NCBI GenBank assembly: GCA_036559125.1 | Contig: DATBTT010000086.1 | Location: forward strand, 1 to 19,894 | Source of the DNA: JALYTZ01 sp036559125 | GTDB taxonomy: Bacteria > Vulcanimicrobiota > Vulcanimicrobiia > Vulcanimicrobiales > Vulcanimicrobiaceae | Length of the DNA: 19,894 nt | Direction of reading: 5' to 3' | In this document: piece by piece, positions 6,805 to 15,254 of the stretch | Numbering within the stretch: position 1 is the first letter of the stretch | How the letters are laid out: every line of letters begins with the position of its first letter | Program-made: the position numbers and the translations under genes | The notes under the pieces: generated by a model | Databases searched by the model: none | What the model saw: only the letters and a program-made list of their open reading frames with translations | Told to the model about the DNA's origin: nothing

Positions 6805-7424
6805 GCGTCGGTATTCCTTTCGATGGTGGTTGCATCGGGTTGCGCGCGTGCGACCACGATAGCCTCACTAACGACTCCGCCTGCCGTCCGAACGGTTGCG
6901 GCGCAGTCTTCCAGCGTGCTCCCCGTCGTCGCAACGTCGTCCACCAGGACGATCCGGCGTCCTGCAAGCGATTCGGCGGCCCAGCCAAAGCGTCCCCGCG
7001 CGGCGAGCCGCGCGGCGCGGTCGCGGCCTCGCTGCGCGTCCCCCGCGAGATGTCGCAACCCAGCGATGACCGTCGCGCCGCTCTCGGCCGCAGCGATGCG
7101 CGCGAGCAAGTCACCGCCGTCGAATCCGCGTTGCGCGCGCCGTTTTTTCGTCGTCGGTACGGGAACCAGGATCGAGCGCGCACGAACCAGCGACGCCAGA
7201 CGCTCGCCCAACGCGGTCGCCACGTCGCGCCGCCCGTCTTTAAGCGCAAGAATCGCCCGTCGCCAAACGCCGTCGTATGCGCCAAGCGCCGTAACGCTCA
7301 ACGTCGACAATGCGTACGTCGATGGCACGTCCCCAGGCGCACACCGCGCGCACAGCCCGCTCCCAACCTCATCGCATCCGGCACACTGCGCCGGAAACAA
7401 CACGTCCAAAAACCCCCGCCACAT
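6801..7424 (-). CDS. ComF family phosphoribosyltransferase-like protein
   Basis: This 207-residue protein has the ComF layout. An N-terminal zinc-ribbon pair CAGC (C14, C17) and CARC (C25, C28) is followed by a type I phosphoribosyltransferase fold. The fold contains ILVPVPTTKKRRAQRGFD near residues 85-102. The PRPP loop VDDVATTGST spans residues 161-170. ComF proteins accompany natural transformation machinery in some bacteria, but the family is widespread and its substrate is unsettled, so no competence role is claimed. The ATG at 7424 is preceded by a GAGGGG stretch with short spacing. The gene begins 37 nt after the sugar nucleotidyltransferase stop and overlaps DUF427 by 4 nt. It probably belongs to the same transcript as the upstream surface-sugar genes. 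Confidence 0.9.
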   Translation of the reverse strand: MWRGFLDVLFPAQCAGCDEVGSGLCARCAPGDVPSTYALSTLSVTALGAYDGVWRRAILALKDGRRDVATALGERLASLVRARSILVPVPTTKKRRAQRGFDGGDLLARIAAAESGATVIAGLRHLAGDAQRGRDRAARLAARGRFGWAAESLAGRRIVLVDDVATTGSTLEDCAATVRTAGGVVSEAIVVARAQPDATTIERNTDA

Positions 7425-7461
7425 ACCCCTCTATCACGACGAACCGGTCCACCAGGCGTGG

Positions 7462-8490
7462 TTAGGCTTCGACGGGGTCATTGGCTACTACGGTGCTTTC
7501 GAGCGTTGCGCCGGCGGAAAGTTCGTAGGCCATGCCGACGATCGAGTCGCGCACGACGGCGTTTTCGCCGATGCGGGCATTCTGCCAAACGATCGAGCGC
7601 TGGATGCGACTGTTTGCACCGACGTACACGCCGTTGCCGATCACCGATGGTCCGATCACCTGCGCGCCATCGCCGATACGGGCGCCGCTGCCAATCCACA
7701 CGTTCGCGTCAACGCGCGCGCGCTCCGAAATCGTGGCGCTGGGATCCGCACCGCGACCGCGAGTTTGCGGAATATGGAAGACGCCGTCGACCACGTCAAA
7801 GCTCGCGCGGCGGTACTCCGCCGGCGTGCCGATGTCGCACCAATAGGCGCCCCGCGCATCGAAGCCGTAGAAGGCCGCACCGGCTTGCTGCAGCGCGGGA
7901 AACACGTCCTTGCCGAAATCAACGAACGTGTCCGCGGCGATATGCGCAAAAATCTCGGGCGTAAACGCGTAGATGCCGGTATTCACGAGATGGCTCCGTT
8001 CGGTTCCCTTCGCGGGTTTCTCCTGAAAGCCGGTAATGCGCGATGACGCTTCGGTTACGACGACACCATATTGATCGACTTCGTCTCGAGCGACCAACCC
8101 GATCGTCGCAATCGCCTTCTTCTCCGCGTGGAACGCAACGAGGCGATCGAGCGGAAGATCGGTGAGATCGTCGCATCCGACGACGACGAACGGCGCGCCG
8201 GAAAGAAAGTCCTCGAGCTGTTTGACGGCGCCGGCGCTGCCGAGCAGCGTGGCTTCGTGCAGGTACTCGATGCGCGCCCCGAACGCCGACCCGTCACCGA
8301 GCGCGCGGACGATATCGCCCGCGAGATAATGTACGTTTATCGCGATCTCGTCAAAACCGTACTTCACGAGATACCGGATCAAATGCACGGCGTTCGGTTC
8401 GCCGGCGACCGGCACCAGCGGCTTGGGCACTTGCTTCGTGAGCGGATAGAGGCGCGTGCTCATCCCGCCCGCGAGAATCATCGCTTTCAT
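7462..8490 (-). CDS. Sugar-1-phosphate nucleotidyltransferase with C-terminal hexapeptide repeats
   Basis: This 342-residue enzyme should activate a sugar phosphate with an NTP for glycan synthesis; mannose-1-phosphate guanylyltransferase is one possibility. The N-terminal signature MKAMILAGGMSTRLYPLTKQVPKPLVPV binds the nucleotide. VVVGCDDLTDLP is the metal-binding Asp region, and GFQEKP and NTGIYAF are the later catalytic motifs. From about residue 235 a left-handed beta-helix follows (VDANVWIGSGARIGDGAQVIGPSVIG and similar hexads). ATG 8490 fits the signature exactly, with a purine-rich AGAAGAG upstream. It begins 4 nt after the WecG-like gene stop. A paralogue of the same layout lies at 17761-18843. 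The exact sugar and base specificity cannot be decided from motifs. Confidence 0.88.
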   Translation of the reverse strand: MKAMILAGGMSTRLYPLTKQVPKPLVPVAGEPNAVHLIRYLVKYGFDEIAINVHYLAGDIVRALGDGSAFGARIEYLHEATLLGSAGAVKQLEDFLSGAPFVVVGCDDLTDLPLDRLVAFHAEKKAIATIGLVARDEVDQYGVVVTEASSRITGFQEKPAKGTERSHLVNTGIYAFTPEIFAHIAADTFVDFGKDVFPALQQAGAAFYGFDARGAYWCDIGTPAEYRRASFDVVDGVFHIPQTRGRGADPSATISERARVDANVWIGSGARIGDGAQVIGPSVIGNGVYVGANSRIQRSIVWQNARIGENAVVRDSIVGMAYELSAGATLESTVVANDPVEA

Positions 8491-8494
8491 CAGA

Positions 8495-9238
8495 CTATGC
8501 TCTTCTCTTTGAAAAACGCGAGCGCATGCTTTCGGCCGCAATCAAATACACGAATTGCGGTAATGCCAACTGACGCCGCCAGCGTTTGGGTTCCTTGATT
8601 AGACGATACAACCACTCCACGCCCATTCTGCGCCAAACCACGGGTGCGCGGCGCACGTTGCCGCTGATTACGTCGAACGATCCACCGACTCCGATGCCCG
8701 CGCCGCATCCGGTCGCGCGCAAGTGCCGCGCGAGCCATACTTCTTGCCGCGGCGAACCGAGGCCGGCGAACAGCACGTCGGCGCCGCTCGCCCGAATCTC
8801 TTCAACGACGCGAACGGATTCGTCATCCGCGAAGTACCCGTCGCGCGCGCCGGCTATCTGCAGGTGCGGATAGCGCGTCTGCAACGTCAGCGCGGCTCGC
8901 TGCGCGATGCCCGGCGCGCCGCCGAGCAGAAACAGGCGCAAACCATCGGATGCCGCGCGCGCGCCGATTCGTTCGATGAGTTCGACGCCGGTGACGCGCT
9001 CGCGCAACGATGCGCCGCGCGACCGCGCGACGGCGAGCAACCCGATCGTATCGCAAAGCGAAAGCGTGCACGCGTTCACGATTTGCCGGAAGGCCGCGTC
9101 TTTCTGGGCATACACCACCATCTCGGTGCCTAAGGTTACGATCTGCGCGCCGCGGCGCTCGCGTACGAAGCCAGTAATTGCGTCGGTCGCGGCGTCGGTG
9201 TCGATTGGGTCGAGACGGCAGCCGAGAATCTCCATCAT
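8495..9238 (-). CDS. WecG/TagA/CpsF family glycosyltransferase
   Basis: This 247-residue glycosyltransferase typically adds N-acetylmannosamine(uronic acid) or a related sugar to a lipid-linked acceptor at the inner membrane face. Family marks are IVTLGTEMVVYAQKD near residue 33, SLCDTIGLLAVARSRG (the D-x-x-G acceptor region), LFLLGGAPGIAQRA, and VLFAGLGSPRQEVWLARH. IGVGGSFDVISGNVRRAPVVWRRMGVEWLYRLIKEPKRW closes it. The start ATG 9238 overlaps the dapA stop (ATGA, 9235-9238); ATG 9235 follows at once. The frame is open further upstream inside dapA, but that is not coding. With the following nucleotidyltransferase it forms a surface-polysaccharide pair embedded in the lysine/DAP run. Confidence 0.93.
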   Translation of the reverse strand: MMEILGCRLDPIDTDAATDAITGFVRERRGAQIVTLGTEMVVYAQKDAAFRQIVNACTLSLCDTIGLLAVARSRGASLRERVTGVELIERIGARAASDGLRLFLLGGAPGIAQRAALTLQTRYPHLQIAGARDGYFADDESVRVVEEIRASGADVLFAGLGSPRQEVWLARHLRATGCGAGIGVGGSFDVISGNVRRAPVVWRRMGVEWLYRLIKEPKRWRRQLALPQFVYLIAAESMRSRFSKRRA

Positions 9239-10113
9239 GCGACGTACGGCGCAAGCAGCGGACCGAGTCTCGCCGCTACGGCGTCGGGCATGGCATCCAG
9301 CGGCAGCCGGCACTCGCCGGCCTTGAATCCGAGTTGCCGCATAGCCCATTTGACCCCGATCGGATTGGTCGCAGCAAAGAGCGCGTCGATCAGCGGCAAC
9401 AGTCCGAGGTGAATCCGTGCGGCGGCCTTCTGCTTCCCCGCGCGAAAGGCGTCGAACATCACGCGATATTCGCGCGAACACAGGTGCGACGCCACGCCCA
9501 CCACGCCGTCGGCGCCCAGCGCGAGGCATGGTAGAAAAAGATGGTCGTCGCCCGCCCACACGATGAAGCCCTCCGCGCGATCTTTCAAAATCATTCCAAT
9601 CTGCTTGAGATCGCCGCTAGATTCTTTGACGCCGGCCAGATTGCCATGCCGTCGCGCGAGCTCGAGCAACGTTTCGGGCAACATGTTCGCTCCGGTGCGT
9701 CCCGGAATGTTGTAGACGACCACCGGCAAGCGCGTCGCGTCGGCGATCGCGCCGAAGTGCGCGAGCATGCCGGATTGCGCCGGCTTGTTGTAATACGGAA
9801 CGACTGCTAGAATCGCGTCCGCTCCCGCGTGCTCGGCCGCTCGCACCGCTGCGACGGACGCGCGCGTATCGTTGGTCCCGGCGTTCGCGATCACGACGGC
9901 TCCCGCGCCTACCGCCTCTTTGACGGCTGCGATAAGGGCGTTACGCTCTTCGTCGTCCAGCGTCTGTCCTTCGCCGGTCGAGCCGGCAATGACGAGCCCG
10001 TCGTTGCCGCGACCGGTCAACCATGTGGCGATGCGCTTGGCTTCGTCGAGATTTAGCGCACCTGCGTCGTCGAACGGTGTAATCATCGCCGTGACGATCG
10101 TTCCGAGATTCAC
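9235..10113 (-). CDS. dapA: 4-hydroxy-tetrahydrodipicolinate synthase
   Basis: This 292-residue enzyme condenses aspartate semialdehyde with pyruvate, the first committed step to diaminopimelate and lysine. The pyruvate-binding motif is GSTGE (44-48, usually GTTGE). The catalytic Tyr is in VVVYNIPGRTG (Tyr134, with Arg139), and the Schiff-base lysine is K163 in LAGVKESSGD. The GTG start at 10113 overlaps the lysC stop (GTGA, 10110-10113) and gives the canonical N-terminus VNLGTIVTAMITPF. The frame is open upstream across lysC but is not coding there. It is third after asd and lysC in a dapB-asd-lysC-dapA order, so the products of the preceding genes feed directly into it. Confidence 0.97.
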   Translation of the reverse strand: MNLGTIVTAMITPFDDAGALNLDEAKRIATWLTGRGNDGLVIAGSTGEGQTLDDEERNALIAAVKEAVGAGAVVIANAGTNDTRASVAAVRAAEHAGADAILAVVPYYNKPAQSGMLAHFGAIADATRLPVVVYNIPGRTGANMLPETLLELARRHGNLAGVKESSGDLKQIGMILKDRAEGFIVWAGDDHLFLPCLALGADGVVGVASHLCSREYRVMFDAFRAGKQKAAARIHLGLLPLIDALFAATNPIGVKWAMRQLGFKAGECRLPLDAMPDAVAARLGPLLAPYVA

Positions 10114-11333
10114 GACACGACCCGATCTTCTCGTTCGAGATGGAAGCGATCGTGTACGGCCTGCTCGGCACGATCTGCGTCGGCTGCGGGGACCAGAATC
10201 GAGACGGTGATATTGCTGTCCGTGCAGTGGATGATTTCCACGTTGGCTGCCGATAACGCCGTCACGACACCGTGAATAACGCCCGGTTCGTAGCGCATGC
10301 CCGCGCCTACCACCGAAAGCTTCGCGCATCCTTCGCGCACGCGCACGGCCAGGTTCAGATCGCCAAGCAGCGTGCGAATTTCCTGGCCGCGATCGCCCTC
10401 GACCACGAACATGACGCCGGCCTGATTGATCGTGACTTGATCGATGGAAATGTTCGCCTGCGCGATGCGTTCGAACATCGCTAACTCGACTTGCATGCGA
10501 CGCCGCTGGTCGTCAATGTCCCCGCGAATGACGCGCGTCCAGGTCACGCGCCCCGAAGCGGTAACGCCGGTAACGGGCCGATCGCGATCGTGACCATCGT
10601 CGACGAGCGTGCCGATATCGCTCGCGAGCCCCTTGATCGAATAGGCCGTCTGCGTGCGGCGCGCGTAATCGGCAGCCTTGTGATGCATCACTTTCGCACC
10701 GTGCTCGGCGAGTTCGGTCATCTCGTCGAGGCTCGCGCGATCGATGGTGTGCGCACCTTCGACGCGCCGCGGATCCGCCGTCATGGCGCCGCTGACGTCG
10801 GTGTAAATGTCGACGCGCCGCGCGTCCAGTGCATGTCCGAGGGCAATCGCGGTAAGATCGGTGCCGCCGCGTCCGAGAGTCGTTATGTCGCCGCGCTCGC
10901 TGACGCCCTGAAAGCCGGCGATGACCGGCACGAGACCGCCGTCGATTGCCGCCAGCACGCGATCGGGCCGGACGCGCAAAATCTTCGCATCGCCAAACGT
11001 TGCGTCGGTAATGATACCGGCCTGATCTCCGGAAAGCGCGACTGCCGCGATGCCGCGGCCGTCGAGCATCGATGCGAACGCAGCCGCCGAAATCAGTTCG
11101 CCGCAGGCGAGCATCGCATCGGCGTTGCGCGTGCCCGCCGCGCCACCGGCCAATGCGAGCAACGTGTCCGTCGCGTACGGATCCGGCGCGCGACCCATAG
11201 CCGAGACCACAGCGACCGGCGCGAATCCGCGCGCGTAGGCTTCTTCCACCCGCAATGCCGCGATCTCGCGCACGTCCTGCGCGGCAAGCGACGTGCCGCC
11301 GAACTTCAGAATGGCCACCGGGCGTCCGCTCAT
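10110..11333 (-). CDS. lysC: Aspartate kinase
   Basis: This 407-residue enzyme phosphorylates aspartate, the entry step to lysine, threonine, methionine and diaminopimelate. The N-terminal kinase signature is AILKFGGTSLA. TLGRGGTDLTAIALGHALDA binds aspartate and ATP, and TDVSGAMTADPR is the ADP region. Two C-terminal ACT domains follow from about residue 265, including QANISIDQVTINQAGVMFVV and later VNAL-type ALSAANVEIIHCTDSNITVSILV, so feedback control by an amino acid is likely. Length fits monofunctional kinases. The ATG overlaps the asd stop (11330-11333), and the stop overlaps the GTG of dapA. No lysine riboswitch is visible within the coupled run. Confidence 0.97.
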   Translation of the reverse strand: MSGRPVAILKFGGTSLAAQDVREIAALRVEEAYARGFAPVAVVSAMGRAPDPYATDTLLALAGGAAGTRNADAMLACGELISAAAFASMLDGRGIAAVALSGDQAGIITDATFGDAKILRVRPDRVLAAIDGGLVPVIAGFQGVSERGDITTLGRGGTDLTAIALGHALDARRVDIYTDVSGAMTADPRRVEGAHTIDRASLDEMTELAEHGAKVMHHKAADYARRTQTAYSIKGLASDIGTLVDDGHDRDRPVTGVTASGRVTWTRVIRGDIDDQRRRMQVELAMFERIAQANISIDQVTINQAGVMFVVEGDRGQEIRTLLGDLNLAVRVREGCAKLSVVGAGMRYEPGVIHGVVTALSAANVEIIHCTDSNITVSILVPAADADRAEQAVHDRFHLEREDRVVS

Positions 11334-12286
11334 GCAGGTACCATGCCACGCGTCAGCAGCAGTTCGAGAATCTGTACTCCGTTGGTCGCGGCGCCCTTAC
11401 GCAGTTGATCGCCGACGACCCACATTTGAAAACGGCGCCCCGTACTCTCAGCCTCTTCGGCGCGCAAGCGTGCGACGTGGACGAGATCGGTGCCTTCGAC
11501 CTCGCGCGGTGTGACGACGCCGTGCGAATGATATGCGATGCCCGGCGCGCGCTCGAAGGCGGCACTGAGTTCGTCGACCGATGTCGCACGCTGGGTTTCA
11601 AAAAAGACCGCTTCGGAATGCGCGGTGCGCACCGGAACGCGCACGCTCGTCACCGCGATCGGAAGCGTGGGCAGCTCCAGTATCTTGCGCGATTCGTCGC
11701 GCACTTTTGTCTCTTCATCCGACGAGCCCACGGCGTCGAACGCGCCGATGTGCGGAATGACGTTTCCCACGATCGGCCCTTCGCCGGCGTCGAACTCATC
11801 CAGAGCCGCGCGACCGGCCCCGCTGACGGCTTGGTAGGTCGCCACGGACGCGCGCGCGAGCCCGGCGCTATTGCGAATGGGCGAAAGCGCGACGCATAGC
11901 ACGATCGCCGTGCAGTTGGCAATCGGGAAGAGCCGGTCCGAGGGACCGGCTGCTGCGGGGTTGACTTCGGGAACGATCAGCGGCACGCCGGGCGTCATGC
12001 GAAACGCCGAGCTATTGTCGATGACGACCGCACCTCGCTCCAAAACCGGCGGCGCATATCGCGCGCCGGCTTCTTCGGAGCTTGCGAAAAATACAACGTC
12101 GTACGCGCGCAACGCCTCATCGCTCGTAGCGCGCACGTCGACCCGCGCGCCCCGAAACGTCACGGCATCTTTGCGATCGCGCGAAGCAAACGCGCCCAAC
12201 GCCTCCATCGCAACGTTCCGCTCCTCGAGCACTCGCAGCAACGTCTCCCCGACAATCCCGGTAGCCCCCACCACCGCCACCCTCAC
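11330..12286 (-). CDS. asd: Aspartate-semialdehyde dehydrogenase
   Basis: This 318-residue NADPH-dependent enzyme reduces aspartyl phosphate to the semialdehyde. The N-terminal GATGIVGETLL is the NADP-binding loop. The active-site Cys125 is in FPIANCTAIVLCVAL. DNSSAFRM and the later SVRVPVRTAHSEAVFFET (catalytic histidine region) are standard. It is somewhat shorter than the usual 330-370 residues, but all landmarks are present. The GTG start at 12286 overlaps the dapB stop (12283-12286), and GTG is supported by the exact canonical N-terminus MRVAVVGATG. It is the second gene in the dapB-asd-lysC-dapA set. Confidence 0.96.
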   Translation of the reverse strand: MRVAVVGATGIVGETLLRVLEERNVAMEALGAFASRDRKDAVTFRGARVDVRATSDEALRAYDVVFFASSEEAGARYAPPVLERGAVVIDNSSAFRMTPGVPLIVPEVNPAAAGPSDRLFPIANCTAIVLCVALSPIRNSAGLARASVATYQAVSGAGRAALDEFDAGEGPIVGNVIPHIGAFDAVGSSDEETKVRDESRKILELPTLPIAVTSVRVPVRTAHSEAVFFETQRATSVDELSAAFERAPGIAYHSHGVVTPREVEGTDLVHVARLRAEEAESTGRRFQMWVVGDQLRKGAATNGVQILELLLTRGMVPA

Positions 12287-13065
12287 TCCCCGTCGCCCCG
12301 AGCGAAGCCTGCCCCGAGCTTGTCGACGGGCCGAACGGCGGCATCGCCATCGCTGTCACCCTGAGCCTGTCGAAGGGCGGCATCGAGGCCTACGGTAAGC
12401 CCGTGAAGCGAACGCACGTGGCGCGCCGCAAACACGATACCCGCCGCAAACGATTCGTGGGAAAACGAATCGTGCCGGATCGTCAACAACTCGCCGGTAT
12501 TCCCGAACAAGATTTCCTGATGCGCGAGCAACCCGCGAAGTCGAACGCTATGAATCGGCACGTCGGGGGGACCACCTCCGGCGCGAATGCGCGTCGCGGT
12601 CTCGCGCGCGGTGCCGCTCGGCTTATCGAGTTTTTCTTCGCGGTGCATTTCCACGATCTCGGCGCTCGGAAAATACCGCGCCGCCTCCTGCGCGAAACGC
12701 ATCATCAACACCGCACCGATCGCAAAATTCGGTACGAGCATCGCACCCACGCCGCTTCGCGCCGCGCGAGCAGCGAGTTCCTCGCGTTCTTGCGGACTCC
12801 ACGCGCTGGAACCGATGACGGGCGAAATGCCACGATCCAATGCGAGTCGCGCGACCTCTAGCGTTTTTGGGTGCGTCGTAAAATCCACGACGACTTCGGG
12901 CGCGCGTTCGTCGAACAAGCGCGCCAGGTCGCCGTAGATCCATTCATCCGCGAGCGGCTCGCGCGCGAAGCCGCCGGCATAGTCAAGACCGGACGCATTG
13001 CGTACGGCCTCGCATGCCAGCCGCCCCATACGGCCCCGCGCTCCGGCTATTGCGACGCGAGTCAT
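12283..13065 (-). CDS. dapB: 4-hydroxy-tetrahydrodipicolinate reductase
   Basis: This 260-residue reductase follows dapA in the pathway. VAIAGARGRMGRL is the nucleotide-binding loop. VVDFTTHP and GSSAWSPQE precede VPNFAIGAVLMM. The catalytic motif is EMHREEKLDKPSGTA: His141 and Lys145 are kept, while the second His of the usual HH pair is Arg142 and DAPSG is DKPSG. The normal enzyme end is near VGLDAA. The last 30 residues (LRQAQGDSDGD onward) come from the dispersed repeat at 12312-12378, read in the orientation opposite to that in ribE. The gene starts 17 nt after the pcrA stop, with no clear ribosome-binding site. Confidence 0.95.
   Translation of the reverse strand: MTRVAIAGARGRMGRLACEAVRNASGLDYAGGFAREPLADEWIYGDLARLFDERAPEVVVDFTTHPKTLEVARLALDRGISPVIGSSAWSPQEREELAARAARSGVGAMLVPNFAIGAVLMMRFAQEAARYFPSAEIVEMHREEKLDKPSGTARETATRIRAGGGPPDVPIHSVRLRGLLAHQEILFGNTGELLTIRHDSFSHESFAAGIVFAARHVRSLHGLTVGLDAALRQAQGDSDGDAAVRPVDKLGAGFARGDGE
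12312..12331 (+). repeat. Degenerate copy of the dispersed repeat inside the dapB tail
   Basis: CCCCGAGCTTGTCGACGGGC at these positions matches the core of the repeat at 12359-12378 at 17 of 20 bases. A shorter fragment with CCCCGAGCGAAG lies just to its left. It encodes the RPVDKLGAG part of the DapB tail on the - strand. Confidence 0.6.
12354..12378 (+). repeat. Dispersed repeat, copy B: 25 bp at the dapB 3' end
   Basis: These 25 bp begin TGTCACCCTGAG and end GTCGAAGGGC. They are identical to the reverse complement of 4827-4851. On the - strand, which is the coding strand here, they give LRQAQGD, whereas in ribE the other orientation gives CHPEPVEGR. Confidence 0.85.
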
Positions 13066-13082
13066 TCCGTGACTGCTGGGGA

Positions 13083-15242
13083 CTAGATGATTTTTTCGAG
13101 CGGCGCGTACTTGAGCATGACCATCTTCTGCCCGACGTTCGGGAAGTTGATCGTCACGATGCCGTCACCGCCGCCGCCGACGACGTCCAGAATCGTGCCC
13201 TCGCCCCATTTGGGATGACGCACCTTATCGCCGGCCTGCAGGTTCATGCTGATGCCCGCGCCCGCCGTCTCATGAATCGCGACTTCGCGCCAACGGCCGC
13301 CCGCCGGTCGCGGCAGTACGACGCCGCCGAGCATCTCGATCTCGGGCATCTCTTCCAAGAAGCGCGATTTCGGATGGGCGAACGTATTGCCGAAAAGCGT
13401 CCGGCGCTCGGCGTACGAGAGGAACAGGCGGTCCATCGCACGCGTCACGCCGACGTATGCCAGGCGGCGCTCTTCTTCGAGCTCCGTCATGTCGACGAGC
13501 GCGCGACTGTGCGGGAAAACGCCTTCTTCCAGACCGGTGAGAAAGACGTTGGTGAACTCGAGCCCCTTGGCGCCGTGAAGCGTCATGAGCGTCACGTAGG
13601 ATGCATCGTCGTCGAGCGCGTCGAGATCGCTGATTAACGCGATGTTCGCGAGGAATCCGGTCAACGTCGCGTCTTCGTCGTTGAGTTCGTATTCGCGCGC
13701 GACGCCGACGAGTTCTTGCAGATTTTCCAATCGGCCGCGCGCGTCCGACGTGTCTTCGTTACGCAGTTCGCGCAGGTAGCCCGATTCTTCCATCACCGCG
13801 ACCAGCAGGTCCGCGATGGAATAGTCGGCCCGCCGCTCGCGCAGCGTTTGAATCAACTCGGCGAAACGTTCCAGTTCTTTGGTCTTCTTCGGCACCGCGC
13901 GCTTGAGCAGTTCTTTGTCGAAGATCGCTTCGCCGACCGAGAGATGCTCCGCGGTCGCCGCCGCGATGAGACTCGCGAGCGTCTGTTGGCCGATGCTGCG
14001 GCGCGGCACGTTGACGATGCGTTTGAACGCGAGCGCGTCCGACGGGTTTTCGATGTAGCGCAGATAGGCGATGACGTCTTTGATTTCGGCGCGCGCGTAA
14101 AAGCCGACCCCGCCGACGACGCGATACGGAATGCCTTCGGAAATCAGCGCTTCTTCGAATACGCGCGATTGCGCGTTGGTGCGGTAGAGAATCAGGAAGT
14201 CTTTGTACGCGGCCCCGTCGCGAACCAGTTCTTTGATCTTTTCGACGACGTAGCGAGCCTCCGAGCGTTCCGTATCCGCGCCGAACGCCGTGATTTGGTC
14301 GCCTTCCGTGCGGCTCGTAAAGAGCTTCTTAGCCGCGCGCGTTTTGTTGTTGGAAACCAACGCGTTGGCGGCCTCGAGGATGCGCTGCGTGCTGCGATAA
14401 TTTTCTTCGAGCTTGAAGACTTTGGCGCCGGGGAAGTCGTCTTCGAAACGCAGGATCATCTTGTAATCGCTGCCGCGCCACGAATAGATCGACTGATCGT
14501 CGTCGCCGACGACCGTGATGTTCTTGTACTTGTCCGCGAGGATCGCGACCAGGCGATATTGCGCGAAGTTGACGTCTTGATATTCGTCAACCAGCACGTA
14601 CTGGAATTTGTTCTGCCATTTCGTGCGCGTCGGCTCGTCTTTTTCGAACAGGTCGATCGTGCGTACGATCAGATCGTCGAAGTCGAGGCTGTTGGACTCG
14701 TTGAGGCGGCGTTGATACTCCGCGTACACGTTGGCGTAGCGTTCGCCCAAGAACGACGTATTGCGCTCGTGGTAACGGTCGGGCCAAATCAACGCGTTCT
14801 TCGCCTTGCTGATCTCGGAGAGGCAAGCGCCCGGCGTAAGCTGGCGCTCGTCGTAATCCAAATCGGCGAGAATCTCTTTGACGATCGCGCGCTGGTCGGC
14901 GTCGTCGATGATCGCGAAGTTCGAGGCTATTCCGGCGCGCGCGCCGTCGCGGCGCAAAATGCGCACGCAAATGGAATGGAAGGTGCCGACCCACAGGTCG
15001 CGCGTGACTGCGCCGACCATACGCGAGAGCCGGGTCTTCATCTCACCGGCCGCTTTGTTCGTAAATGTAACGGAGAGAATCCGGTCGGGGGAAACCTCTA
15101 ACTCGTTGAGCAAGTACGCAATGCGGTGGGTGAGAACGCGGGTCTTGCCGCTGCCCGCACCCGCGAAGATTAAGCAAGGGCCATTGGCGTGGCGAACGGC
15201 GGCAGATTGTACGTCGTTTAAGGACTCGGTCTCCAAGATCAT
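13083..15242 (-). CDS. pcrA: PcrA/UvrD-type superfamily 1 DNA helicase
   Basis: This 719-residue 3'-5' DNA helicase takes part in nucleotide excision repair, removal of recombinase filaments and conflicts with transcription. Motifs in order: LNDVQSAAV (Q motif); GAGSGKT (28-34, Walker A); VTFTNKAAGEM; VDEYQD (218-223, Walker B); GDDDQSIYSWRG (246-257); LEENYRS; VTLMTLHGAKGLEF; and EERRLAYVGVTRA. The C-terminal VRHPKWGEGTI...INFPNVGQKMVML is the tudor-like domain typical of PcrA. ATG 15242 is chosen over TTG 15260, because the latter falls inside an inverted repeat and would add only MSNRRR. No strong ribosome-binding site precedes either. It lies between glycan genes and the DAP genes, with the dapB start 17 nt downstream. 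No LexA box is seen upstream. Confidence 0.96.
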   Translation of the reverse strand: MILETESLNDVQSAAVRHANGPCLIFAGAGSGKTRVLTHRIAYLLNELEVSPDRILSVTFTNKAAGEMKTRLSRMVGAVTRDLWVGTFHSICVRILRRDGARAGIASNFAIIDDADQRAIVKEILADLDYDERQLTPGACLSEISKAKNALIWPDRYHERNTSFLGERYANVYAEYQRRLNESNSLDFDDLIVRTIDLFEKDEPTRTKWQNKFQYVLVDEYQDVNFAQYRLVAILADKYKNITVVGDDDQSIYSWRGSDYKMILRFEDDFPGAKVFKLEENYRSTQRILEAANALVSNNKTRAAKKLFTSRTEGDQITAFGADTERSEARYVVEKIKELVRDGAAYKDFLILYRTNAQSRVFEEALISEGIPYRVVGGVGFYARAEIKDVIAYLRYIENPSDALAFKRIVNVPRRSIGQQTLASLIAAATAEHLSVGEAIFDKELLKRAVPKKTKELERFAELIQTLRERRADYSIADLLVAVMEESGYLRELRNEDTSDARGRLENLQELVGVAREYELNDEDATLTGFLANIALISDLDALDDDASYVTLMTLHGAKGLEFTNVFLTGLEEGVFPHSRALVDMTELEEERRLAYVGVTRAMDRLFLSYAERRTLFGNTFAHPKSRFLEEMPEIEMLGGVVLPRPAGGRWREVAIHETAGAGISMNLQAGDKVRHPKWGEGTILDVVGGGGDGIVTINFPNVGQKMVMLKYAPLEKII

Positions 15243-15254
15243 TCGACGTCTATT

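Noticed and set aside
6551..6900. FMN riboswitch expected before ribD
   Set aside because: The space is occupied by overlapping DUF427 and ComF coding sequence, and no RFN-like conserved segments are seen.
6682..8046. A 454-codon + strand frame
   Set aside because: It lies opposite the ComF and nucleotidyltransferase genes, its product is arginine/alanine-rich low-complexity sequence, and it has no domain motif. The - strand genes have clear families.
13716..15101. A 461-codon + strand frame
   Set aside because: It is entirely antisense to pcrA, which has every helicase motif. The frame is a by-product of high-GC codon use.
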